Below, in pieces: positions 36,483 to 43,638 of a stretch of DNA of 64,000 nt (its first letter is position 1; each line of letters starts with the position of its first letter). Below the pieces are notes generated by a model, which saw only the letters and a list, made by a program, of their open reading frames with translations, was not told the DNA's origin and did no database searches. A program made the position numbers and the translations under genes. Source of the stretch: Lachnospiraceae bacterium (GTDB lineage: Bacteria; Bacillota; Clostridia; Lachnospirales; Lachnospiraceae); assembly GCA_015058015.1 (NCBI GenBank), contig SVDM01000010.1, positions 29,904 to 93,903 on the forward strand, in the 5' to 3' direction.

Positions 36483-36641
36483 ATGATTGATATTTGGAAA
36501 AGGATGAACGAAAGAATTATTTATAGTTTAGGTTCAGTTGTAGAATCAATTAAACATAATAATATAGGTGTTACGACAGGACCAAATAATTGGAATGAAA
36601 TGACCAAGACATGTGATGGGGGGTTATATGAACAAAGTTAA
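36483..36641 (+). pseudogene. Remnant of a YiiX-like peptidase gene
   Basis: A 52-codon ORF whose middle reads SVVESIKHNNIGVTTGPNNW followed by NEMTKTCD. This matches LVVESLANGVTTGPNNWDVSKDTCE of the peptidase at 38223-38876. The signal peptide, the His motif and the catalytic Cys half are missing, so only the central piece survives behind promoter B. GAAGGGA upstream may still allow translation. Its 3' end overlaps the lipoprotein start by 14 bp. I read it as a deletion or recombination scar. Confidence 0.75.
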
Positions 36642-37692
36642 GTGTAAAGCATTAGCGGTTATAGCGATATTTAGCATAATGGGCTGCAATAGTATAGATA
36701 ACAAGGGCGCAATAGATATCGGTAATGCAAGCATATGCGTTTCAGAAACAAGGGGTTATCAGGAGACCAGTGCTTTGGTTTTCTATGATATGGATTTGAA
36801 TGAGGTTGGTAAAAAATCATACAAATATGCGTCATTTGGAGAGGCTTTCTATACACCGGAAGTCTATGATAACGAACTGTACATCGTCCCACAAGGAATA
36901 GCGAATAGGAAAGATGAGAAGAAGGTTTTAAGAATCAATCTATCGTCACTGTGCGAGAACATATATAATATCAACCAATATGCCATAAACAGCATATGTG
37001 TAAATGAAAAATACTTGTATACTTGTAACACTCTTAATGGCAACTCGTGCATAACCAGATGCGACAAGAAAAATAATAAAGTTAAAGAATACATTATTGA
37101 GGAAATGTATGTAAGTAAGCTGGTGTGTACACAGGAGAACATTTTTGCTTTTGGATTAGTTAGTGAAGGCATAACGAATAATGTTTACCTATATGTTTTT
37201 GATAGCAATCTGAATTTGGTTAACCGGGTAGATATAACAGCATGTGGAAGTGATCATTATAAAGCAGTGATTAGGGATGGAAAGCTGTATTTCTCTAATA
37301 GTTATGATTACAAGGGTATGCCTAATAATACAGTGACTATCTATTCAATCGCCGAGAATTCGCTTGAGACAATCCAGCTTGATGAGAATTTCCCAAATGA
37401 TATTTTGTTTAATAATGATGTACTTTTAGTGTCCCATTATGATATTGTTGCAAAAACCGGAGGGGGAATCACATTATTTAATCTTGATACGAAAGAAAAG
37501 AAATATATTAAATTGGATCATGGAGCAATGCAAATGACGGCGAAGGGTGATTACGTATTCTTTTTGGCAGATTACAAGATATACAAGTATAAGTTGGAAC
37601 CCTTTGATTTAAAATTTGAGAAGATGATTGAGGTTTCGCCGCTGGGAGAAGAATTCTATTACTGTTCCGGTTTGTTCTCATTTGGTAAGTAA
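36628..37692 (+). CDS. Predicted lipoprotein, beta-propeller-like (paralog 2)
   Basis: 354 residues from ATG 36628, preceded by GGGGGG; the frame is open to a GTG at 36613 without better support. Signal MNKVKCKALAVIAIFS is followed by lipobox IMGC. Close paralog of the 34417-35499 protein: shared blocks include NRKDEKKVLRINLSSL, YAINSICVNEKYLYTCNTLN, MYVSKLVCT and LDHGAMQMTAKGDYVFFL. The gene sits behind promoter B and upstream of a membrane protein and a peptidase-like gene. Function unknown. Confidence 0.82.
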   Translation: MNKVKCKALAVIAIFSIMGCNSIDNKGAIDIGNASICVSETRGYQETSALVFYDMDLNEVGKKSYKYASFGEAFYTPEVYDNELYIVPQGIANRKDEKKVLRINLSSLCENIYNINQYAINSICVNEKYLYTCNTLNGNSCITRCDKKNNKVKEYIIEEMYVSKLVCTQENIFAFGLVSEGITNNVYLYVFDSNLNLVNRVDITACGSDHYKAVIRDGKLYFSNSYDYKGMPNNTVTIYSIAENSLETIQLDENFPNDILFNNDVLLVSHYDIVAKTGGGITLFNLDTKEKKYIKLDHGAMQMTAKGDYVFFLADYKIYKYKLEPFDLKFEKMIEVSPLGEEFYYCSGLFSFGK

Positions 37693-37718
37693 ATGGTTCA
37701 CATGAAAGGGGGGATTAG

Positions 37719-38156
37719 ATGGAGAATCATGAGACAATTCACAAAGGTAAAATGGTTAACAATATGGCGGGTGCTAGAGGTTTTATTCCTATTTTAGTTT
37801 ATTTATTACTATTCGCAGGCGCTATATTGATATTCTGGCTTGATTCGAAAGCGCAAGATGGTTCCTTTGCAATGGGGTACTCAATATTGTTCATATGGAT
37901 AAGTATTCCCGTCTTGATTATTGTTGTTTCAATGATAATAGGGGTAAAGAGTTCTTGGGGAAACTTTAAATGGCTTGCGACCATTTTCTTTGGCTTGACG
38001 TATATGGGGTTGCCATATGCAACATTTGGTATAGCAAATAGTATTGCATATGGAAACGAAAATGTACCTGAGGTAAAGATGCTTTTTATTGGAATCGCCA
38101 TCTCGCTTCTCGGAATGGCGGCAGGGCACCTCATTCTTAAAAGAAAACATAAGTAA
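37719..38156 (+). CDS. Small membrane protein (paralog of 39425-39871)
   Basis: 145 residues with four hydrophobic helices: about 21-40 (FIPILVYLLLFAGAILIFW), 52-75, 84-108 and 120-138, and a basic tail KRKHK. It shares most of its length with the 148-residue protein at 39425-39871, including QDGSFAMGYSILFIWI and LPYATFGIANSIAYGN. There is no known family I recognise. GGGGGG precedes the ATG, 26 bp after the lipoprotein stop. Confidence 0.75.
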   Translation: MENHETIHKGKMVNNMAGARGFIPILVYLLLFAGAILIFWLDSKAQDGSFAMGYSILFIWISIPVLIIVVSMIIGVKSSWGNFKWLATIFFGLTYMGLPYATFGIANSIAYGNENVPEVKMLFIGIAISLLGMAAGHLILKRKHK

Positions 38157-38222
38157 CAATTTGCAAAGAATCTTACGCAAATGATATGTAGGATTGTTTG
38201 GCATTGAAAGGAGAAGAAAAAG

Positions 38223-38876
38223 ATGAAGAAAAGTAGAAAACAATTAATAAAAGTTTTGTTTGTATGTTCAATGGTTATAGTTTTGACTGCGGCCCCGGTA
38301 CACGCTTCTGCCGATAAGACCATTTCTGCCGAGGAAGTATTCCCTGAAGAACAGGTTAAAATGGCACATGAAGTGGCGCGATCTAAGCCAATCTCAGATT
38401 ATAATGAAGTAAAAGGGATTAATTCAAGGAAAGCATTGAAGTCAACAGGAAGTTATCCAAAACAAAAGGGGGTAATATTGATTACTGGGGATGCATATAA
38501 AGGACTTATTCCAACCGGACATGCAGCAATAGTATGGACACCAAGCTTGGTTGTAGAATCGTTGGCAAATGGCGTGACGACAGGACCGAACAATTGGGAT
38601 GTTTCCAAAGATACATGTGAAGCAGTAACTGTCAGAGGGACAACGTATTTACAAGACTCTGAAGCTGCAAACTGGTGCTATCGTCAAATAGGAAAGCCGT
38701 ACAATTATGACTATTTCAATGTAAATACTAGGAGCAAGTTTTATTGTTCTCAATTAGTATGGGCATCATTCAAAGATAATTATGGAATAGACTTGAACAC
38801 CTCATTATTTGGAAATGCGGTACATCCTGTAGAACTGGAGTACTCTTCAAACACATCAATAATATATGAGAAATAG
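38223..38876 (+). CDS. Secreted permuted papain-like (YiiX/C92-like) protein (paralog 2)
   Basis: 217 residues with signal peptide SRKQLIKVLFVCSMVIVLTA ending near PVHASA. The permuted catalytic residues are His100 (IPTGHAAIVW) and Cys175 (KFYCSQLVWASFK), with GPNNW and WCYRQIGKPYNYDYF between. It is close to the protein at 35483-36154 across its length. GGAGAAGAAAAAG gives the ribosome binding site. It is the last gene of the promoter B operon; no terminator is obvious before promoter C. Confidence 0.82.
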   Translation: MKKSRKQLIKVLFVCSMVIVLTAAPVHASADKTISAEEVFPEEQVKMAHEVARSKPISDYNEVKGINSRKALKSTGSYPKQKGVILITGDAYKGLIPTGHAAIVWTPSLVVESLANGVTTGPNNWDVSKDTCEAVTVRGTTYLQDSEAANWCYRQIGKPYNYDYFNVNTRSKFYCSQLVWASFKDNYGIDLNTSLFGNAVHPVELEYSSNTSIIYEK

Positions 38877-38955
38877 TTTTAAATAGACATCCTTTATTAT
38901 CTGTGTTGTAATTTTGAGAATAATTCGCATTTGGGAAGGGAAAGAATTATTACCC

Positions 38956-38984
38956 AAACCATTTGGCCTTCAAAACTATCTAAA
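38956..38984 (+). promoter_or_regulatory. ECF-type promoter C
   Basis: AAACC at 38956-38960, the same 18-bp spacer as promoter B, TCTAAA at 38979-38984. The 49-bp block is nearly identical to promoter B. It now drives only a truncated lipoprotein gene. Confidence 0.72.
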
Positions 38985-39020
38985 TATATAGAAGGATACT
39001 TATGAAAAGGGGGATTCTGT

Positions 39021-39293
39021 ATGAGAAAACTATTACAAACTATCGCATGCATAGGTCTATCACAGGTAATGCTGGCAGGATGTGCTGGTACGCAATCGAG
39101 CTTAAATATCAGCGAAGAAAACAAAGTAACTCCTTTGATAAGGAGACACCTCGGCTATAGCCGAGGTGTCTTTATTAGTAATACTTACGAACGTCATCCA
39201 TTGTCAGGTTGGCGAATGTCTCTTTTTCAATCAAAACATATTTTGTATATTTACATCATTTTAATAAATAGTATTTTGACTCACAGCCCTTGA
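39021..39293 (+). pseudogene. Truncated lipoprotein gene running into a palindrome
   Basis: Starts like a lipoprotein (MRKLLQTIACIGLSQ then lipobox MLAGC and CAGTQSSLNISEENKV), with a fair ribosome binding site AAAGGGGG. At about codon 38 it enters a perfect 28-bp palindrome that looks like a terminator, and the remaining frame to 39293 has no sensible composition. I judge it to be the signal peptide end of a lost lipoprotein gene. A short lipopeptide of about 40 residues could still be made. Confidence 0.6.
39144..39176 (+). terminator. Perfect 28-bp palindrome, probable terminator
   Basis: AGACACCTCGGCTA at 39144-39157 is followed directly by its reverse complement (39158-39171) and then TTATTA. 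It lies inside the truncated lipoprotein frame and would end the promoter C transcript at about 175 nt. The rest of 39177-39360 shows no gene. Confidence 0.7.
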
Positions 39294-39363
39294 AACTCTT
39301 GGAAACAGTGGGGCGACAGCATATTGCATAATTTTTACAGTAAAAGTTTGTTAATATTTACTT

Positions 39364-39392
39364 GAACTTTTTGGCCTTCTAAAACGTCTAAT
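39364..39392 (+). promoter_or_regulatory. ECF-type promoter D
   Basis: GAACT at 39364-39368, 18-bp spacer, TCTAAT at 39387-39392. GAACT with CGTCTAA is close to the classic ECF consensus known from sigma-E and sigma-W groups. It stands before the six-gene run that leads to the sigma factor gene, so it could close an autoregulatory loop. Confidence 0.72.
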
Positions 39393-39424
39393 ATATAGAG
39401 AGGTATTTATTAAGGGGGCATTGT

Positions 39425-39871
39425 ATGGAGAATCAAGAGATTTTGTGTAAAAGCAATGTGGTTAACAAGAAGACCGGACTCGGAGGGCTTATTCCTATTC
39501 TGGTTTATTTGTTGATATTAGCCGGGTCTATAATGGTGTTTTGGATTGAATCAAGCAGACAAGATGGAACTTTTGCCATGGGATACTCAATCCTGTTTAT
39601 ATGGATTGCAATTCCAATATCCATATTTGCCGTATCAATGATAATCGGGGTTAAGAATTACATGGGCAGCTTTAAGTGGCTATGGGCCTGTGTATTTGGA
39701 TTAACTTATATGATTTTGCCATATGCTACATTTGGCATTGCAAATAATATTGCATATGGAAATACAAATGTACCGGATATACGGATGCTTATTATTGGGG
39801 CTTGTATATCTATTGTAGGAATAGTAGTAGGGCATTTTATGTATAGGGAGAAGAACAAAAAGCATAAATAA
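39425..39871 (+). CDS. Small membrane protein (paralog of 37719-38156)
   Basis: 148 residues, four predicted helices in the same places as its paralog, sharing RQDGTFAMGYSILFIWI, MIIGVKNYMG and LPYATFGIANNIAYGN, and ending in a Lys-rich tail. First gene after promoter D, with AAGGGGG before the ATG. Function unknown. The paired occurrence with lipoproteins in two operons suggests the membrane protein is a working part of the system. Confidence 0.75.
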   Translation: MENQEILCKSNVVNKKTGLGGLIPILVYLLILAGSIMVFWIESSRQDGTFAMGYSILFIWIAIPISIFAVSMIIGVKNYMGSFKWLWACVFGLTYMILPYATFGIANNIAYGNTNVPDIRMLIIGACISIVGIVVGHFMYREKNKKHK

Positions 39872-39962
39872 AGCGTGAAAATTTTGTATCCTGAGCATAT
39901 AGGAATGTTGGGAATTATAGGAGATAATTGTATTACGAGGGGAAATAGAGGAGATTAACTGT

Positions 39963-40421
39963 ATGAGGAGAAAGGTTATTAGGTGTGTTATAGCTATTAT
40001 AATTATGGCTGTATGTATTATTGTAGGAACTATTCTCAAGAATCATGGCATTGAATTAAGAAAAAAATGGTTTGATGTGAGACTGTTTTATTATTATGCA
40101 GTGGTTATAGGTCCGGTGTTATGCCTCTTAATAGGAGTTGCAATGGGTTTATTAATAAAAACCTTTGCAGTGATTAAGGCCCCTCGTATGGTCTTTAGAA
40201 TTGTAGTGGCAGTTACAGTATTATATGCACTTATATTTGTATTGATGTTCTTAGATCTTCTAACGACAAGTAATTTCATATATGGAACCGTCGGCCCCAA
40301 TGGAGCGAAGTTCCTTTTGGAGGGTGGCAGGTATCTGTTCATTATCATGGGATTGGTAGATGTACTTCTTTGGCAGAGAAGAGAAGGAGAAATGACAGAG
40401 CCTGAAACAGTAGCAAAATGA
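39963..40421 (+). CDS. Small membrane protein (paralog of 42571-43056)
   Basis: 152 residues. Helices at about 6-26 (IRCVIAIIIMAVCIIVGTIL), 44-66, 76-100 and 118-136. It aligns end to end with the protein at 42571-43056, including the cytosolic start RRKVIRC and the ending MEYGRFFFILLGLLD-like block (here GGRYLFIIMGLVDVLLW). Ribosome binding site GAGGAGA. Unknown function. Confidence 0.72.
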   Translation: MRRKVIRCVIAIIIMAVCIIVGTILKNHGIELRKKWFDVRLFYYYAVVIGPVLCLLIGVAMGLLIKTFAVIKAPRMVFRIVVAVTVLYALIFVLMFLDLLTTSNFIYGTVGPNGAKFLLEGGRYLFIIMGLVDVLLWQRREGEMTEPETVAK

Positions 40422-40439
40422 AGACGAGGGGGTATAAAG

Positions 40440-40898
40440 ATGCTAAAAAAGAAGATTATATCATGGCTAATCATTGTTTCCGTAGTGATTGTAGGTCTTA
40501 ACATTACGGCAGGAATAATGCAGGCAAATAATTCTTCTAAGGCGTTTGGTATTCTGATTGATAATCAAACAGGAGAAGATATTACAACAGTCAGATTGAA
40601 GGTGCGGGCCTATGATGAAAAAAACGGAAAATCTTATGAGGGTGATATTTCGAAGACATTCAAGGAAATGCTACCGGGAAATTATGCAGAGTTTACCTTC
40701 GATATGAATAGTCCGGAGTATGCGTCCGCAGAAAAATCAGATTTAACCATAATCGTTAAGACAAAAGATGAAGAATCGCTTACAGTCCAAGATGCAATCG
40801 GAATGCCAATTAAAGAGGGAAAGAAGACACTGATTAAGCTTGTTGGGGACAGAACCTCAGGCTTCAAGGTAGAGTTTGTACATTTTCTAAAAGCTTAG
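40440..40898 (+). CDS. Membrane-anchored extracytoplasmic protein
   Basis: 152 residues: a short basic start, one hydrophobic segment (residues 7-26, ISWLIIVSVVIVGLNITAGI), then a soluble beta-rich domain (AFGILIDNQTGEDITTVRLK, PGNYAEFTFDM). The N-terminal helix could be a signal peptide or an anchor; no clear cleavage site follows. It begins 18 bp after the previous gene. I do not recognise a family. Confidence 0.68.
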   Translation: MLKKKIISWLIIVSVVIVGLNITAGIMQANNSSKAFGILIDNQTGEDITTVRLKVRAYDEKNGKSYEGDISKTFKEMLPGNYAEFTFDMNSPEYASAEKSDLTIIVKTKDEESLTVQDAIGMPIKEGKKTLIKLVGDRTSGFKVEFVHFLKA

Positions 40899-40909
40899 GG
40901 GGGAGCAAA

Positions 40910-41470
40910 ATGAGTAGTGAAAAGATAAAGTTTAAAGATCAACCATATTATAAATATTGGGGTGATTGGAAGTTTGTTAACCCCTATTGGATATTTATTT
41001 TAGCCCTGATAGCCTATGGAGCACGTGTAGGCTTTTATCATCTGGTAGGAGATAGCGGTGTCAGAATCAGTAATGATATAAATTTGGTTAGAACAATAAT
41101 AGGTAACGGAAATAATATAACGGTAGCCGGAATAATTGCTGCAATTGTAAATCTTGTACTTATAGTTGGAATAATATATATCTCCGTATGGGTATTGCCT
41201 AATAAAGATAAATATAACAGGCTGCGCCTCGCCGGAGTATTTATTATGGAAGGGGCGGCTTTCAAAGCTGTTTACTTTCTTGTAAATATGGATATGACAC
41301 TGCACTTCGAGATAGGAGAATCGTTTAAAGTTCCAATGATTACTTGTGCAGATATATACATACTGGGTGGAATAATCGCAATAATTGTTATTCTTATCAA
41401 GACTTATTCCAATCAAGAACTTGAAGATATGGCTCAGGCCTGGAAAGCTAAACATCAAAAAAGTAATTAA
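40910..41470 (+). CDS. Four-helix membrane protein
   Basis: 186 residues with a 25-residue polar N-terminus (KYWGDWKFVNPYW) and hydrophobic segments at about 26-47, 71-97 (VAGIIAAIVNLVLIVGIIYI), 105-125 and 141-163, then a charged C-terminus (EDMAQAWKAKHQKSN). GGGGGGAGC precedes the ATG, 11 bp after its neighbour. No family recognised. Confidence 0.68.
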   Translation: MSSEKIKFKDQPYYKYWGDWKFVNPYWIFILALIAYGARVGFYHLVGDSGVRISNDINLVRTIIGNGNNITVAGIIAAIVNLVLIVGIIYISVWVLPNKDKYNRLRLAGVFIMEGAAFKAVYFLVNMDMTLHFEIGESFKVPMITCADIYILGGIIAIIVILIKTYSNQELEDMAQAWKAKHQKSN

Positions 41471-41495
41471 GCAAAGCGGTAGGGAGATTTGATAT

Positions 41496-42536
41496 ATGAG
41501 AAAAAAGAAAATCCCGACACTTGCAATTATATTTTCAGTAGTTATTGGCTTGTCAGGCTGCGTAGAGGACGGCATACGCAGGCCCGAAGGCTCGTGTGTC
41601 GGAGTGGTAGAAACAAGTGGAAATTCTGATGACAGCAGAATATACATATTGAATGAAGGCCTATTTGATAAAGGGGAACTCCCGCTTAAGTATGCCTCGG
41701 TTACTAACCCAAGAGTCTTTGGAAAAGAATTGTATGCAATTCCGCAAGGATATTTTGAATCTCGAAATGAGACAATTGTTCTAAGTGTTAATTTATATAG
41801 TTTAAGAATCAGAACCTATGATATAGGTTTGCCTGGTATGCAAAAAGTATATGCTGACGATGATTATATATACGCATGTACTATCGATACTGTTGCCATA
41901 TATAGCAAGGCAAACAAAACGGTAGTTACGAGGAAACTTGACGGAAAAGAAATCAGTGATATCGTTTGCATTAATACGAATATCTATGTTTTGGGGATAG
42001 ATAAAAATGATGCGAAAAATATGGAAAAACCTCGCATATGGACGCTGAATAGGGAAATGGAAGTAATCAGAGAAAAAGATATATCTGAATATGGGATTAT
42101 CCCTCAAAAGGTAATAGAGCATGCGGGTAAGATCTATTTTGCCAATACATTCGATGTTAATGGAGAGCCCTGTGGCAAAGTGCTGGTGTATTCGATTGCA
42201 GAGGATAAGATAGACAGTATAGCACTGGAGCAAAACTATCTTTCTGATATGGAGTTCTATAATGAAACCCTTGTCATATCGCATTTTAACGGTTCTGATA
42301 GCTTCTTTGGAGGGATTACTTTTTATAATACAGAAACATCAGAGGTGAAATCCTTCAAGTTGGATCATGGGGCGGAAGATATACAGATAAAGGGAGACAA
42401 AATCTATATTTTAAACAGGAAAGGGATGTACAGCTATAAAATCGAATACTCAGGATTGAAAAGGGCAATAACGGATGACAGGTCACCTATGGATAGCAAT
42501 CATTATTTTTCCGGATTCTTTGTCTTTAATGATTAA
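41496..42536 (+). CDS. Predicted lipoprotein, beta-propeller-like (paralog 3)
   Basis: 346 residues with signal KKKIPTLAIIFSVVIGLS and lipobox LSGC. More divergent than paralogs 1 and 2 but with the same layout: VVETSGNSDD replaces VSETRGYQET, IPQGYFESRNETIVLSVNLY aligns with IVPQGIANRKDEKKVLRINL, and the C-terminal FNLDTKEKKYIKLDHGA block appears as YNTETSEVKSFKLDHGA. GGGAGATTTGATAT before the ATG. It lies in the operon that ends in the sigma factor, which links the lipoprotein family to that regulator. Confidence 0.8.
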   Translation: MRKKKIPTLAIIFSVVIGLSGCVEDGIRRPEGSCVGVVETSGNSDDSRIYILNEGLFDKGELPLKYASVTNPRVFGKELYAIPQGYFESRNETIVLSVNLYSLRIRTYDIGLPGMQKVYADDDYIYACTIDTVAIYSKANKTVVTRKLDGKEISDIVCINTNIYVLGIDKNDAKNMEKPRIWTLNREMEVIREKDISEYGIIPQKVIEHAGKIYFANTFDVNGEPCGKVLVYSIAEDKIDSIALEQNYLSDMEFYNETLVISHFNGSDSFFGGITFYNTETSEVKSFKLDHGAEDIQIKGDKIYILNRKGMYSYKIEYSGLKRAITDDRSPMDSNHYFSGFFVFND

Positions 42537-42570
42537 TTATATGAAAAAAATCAAGAAAGGGGATTACATT

Positions 42571-43056
42571 TTGAAAAATAAAATAATAAAATGTTTGATT
42601 AGTGTCGGCATAATAGTATTGTGCATTGTAACTAGTAACATTATCAAAGATACATCGAACAGGATGGTTAAAGATTTTGATGTTTCACTGTCAATTTCAT
42701 ATCGTACAGTTATTGGAAGTGTAATTTGCTTGATAATTGGCCTGGCGATTGGTTACATAATAAGAACGCTCGCTATAATTGAGACTCAGCATGTGCTGTT
42801 TATAGTTGTTATGGGAATTACTATTGCTTGTATGGTATGTATGATTCTTATGGGCGTTGATTGGCTATTTGTAAATACCTTCTCTACAGGATTTGGGGAC
42901 TTTGTTTCTAAAACATTGGGAGTAAATGTCGCTGTATTCATTATGGAATATGGAAGGTTCTTTTTTATCCTTTTGGGGCTGCTGGATATGCTATTTTGGC
43001 CTCTCAAAAAAGAAAACGCATTATATAACCGACCAACCCAAAGCGAATCAGTCTAA
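42571..43056 (+). CDS. Small membrane protein with TTG start (paralog of 39963-40421)
   Basis: 161 residues from TTG 42571. I chose this start because AAAGGGGA lies seven bases upstream and because the translated start KNKIIKCLISVGIIVL then aligns with RRKVIRCVIAIIIMAV of the paralog; an in-frame ATG at 42541 has no ribosome binding site. Four hydrophobic helices follow in the same positions as in the paralog, ending FIMEYGRFFFILLGLLDMLFW and a polar tail. Function unknown. Followed by a strong inverted repeat and then the sigma factor gene. Confidence 0.7.
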   Translation: MKNKIIKCLISVGIIVLCIVTSNIIKDTSNRMVKDFDVSLSISYRTVIGSVICLIIGLAIGYIIRTLAIIETQHVLFIVVMGITIACMVCMILMGVDWLFVNTFSTGFGDFVSKTLGVNVAVFIMEYGRFFFILLGLLDMLFWPLKKENALYNRPTQSESV

Positions 43057-43080
43057 ACTTAGAATAATTAGTATTGGAAA

Positions 43081-43120
43081 GCACATATCAGGGTACATTC
43101 AAGTACCCTGATATTGGTGC
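43081..43120 (+). repeat. Inverted repeat before the ECF sigma factor gene
   Basis: ATATCAGGGTAC at 43085-43096 pairs perfectly with GTACCCTGATAT at 43103-43114, and GCAC/GTGC extends it. TTAATC follows, which is a poor T-run. It may be a leaky terminator or attenuator that lowers sigma factor expression relative to the operon, or an operator. Confidence 0.65.
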
Positions 43121-43143
43121 TTAATCTGCTATATGGAGGGAAT

Positions 43144-43638
43144 ATGGTAACAAAGGAAGAGTTGGCAGAGGTAATTTCAGAGAATAGATCGTTGCTCTAT
43201 GGACTGGCGTACTCGGTAACAAAGAACCGACATGATGCGGAAGACGCTTTAGGGCAAGCGGTTGTTATCTCCTTCGAGAAACGAGAGACTATAGTAAATA
43301 AAGAGAAGACCAAGTCATGGGTAAGCTCTGTTGTTTATAATGAATCGCTAAAGATTATAAAAGAGAGAAAGAATGCGGAACTGATAGAGAATTTTGATGA
43401 TCTAGAGGAGTTTGCTATTGAAGATAAAAACCTTACACCGGATAAGGTATTTACTTGGAAAAAAATATTTGAACTTCCGGAGAACCATCGGACATTGTTA
43501 TTTATGCATTATATTGAGGATTTAAGTATTAAAGAAATCTGCAAAGTGTTCAGCGCACCTGAAGGCACAATAAAAACCAGATTACGTCAAGCACGCAAGG
43601 CATTAGAAACCGGCTTGAAGGAAGGGGATGAGAAATAA
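43144..43638 (+). CDS. ECF-family RNA polymerase sigma factor
   Basis: 164 residues from ATG 43144 (GGAGGG just upstream); a longer frame to 43114 runs through the inverted repeat and is unlikely. Region 2 is LLYGLAYSVTKNRHDAEDAL with TKSWVSSVVYNESLKIIK, and region 4 is the helix-turn-helix DLSIKEICKVFSAPEGTIKTRLRQARKAL. There is no region 3, as in all ECF sigma factors. It overlaps the anti-sigma gene by one base (TAATG). The four repeated AAACC/GAACT-18-TCTAA sequences in the island are the natural candidates for its targets. Confidence 0.92.
   Translation: MVTKEELAEVISENRSLLYGLAYSVTKNRHDAEDALGQAVVISFEKRETIVNKEKTKSWVSSVVYNESLKIIKERKNAELIENFDDLEEFAIEDKNLTPDKVFTWKKIFELPENHRTLLFMHYIEDLSIKEICKVFSAPEGTIKTRLRQARKALETGLKEGDEK

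Noticed and set aside
38877..39424. A functional full-length protein-coding gene between promoter C and promoter D
   Set aside because: Only the truncated lipoprotein frame is present, broken in function by a perfect palindrome.
43114..43143. Upstream start (43114) for the sigma factor
   Set aside because: It would place the start codon inside the inverted repeat and lacks a ribosome binding site; GGAGGG points to 43144.
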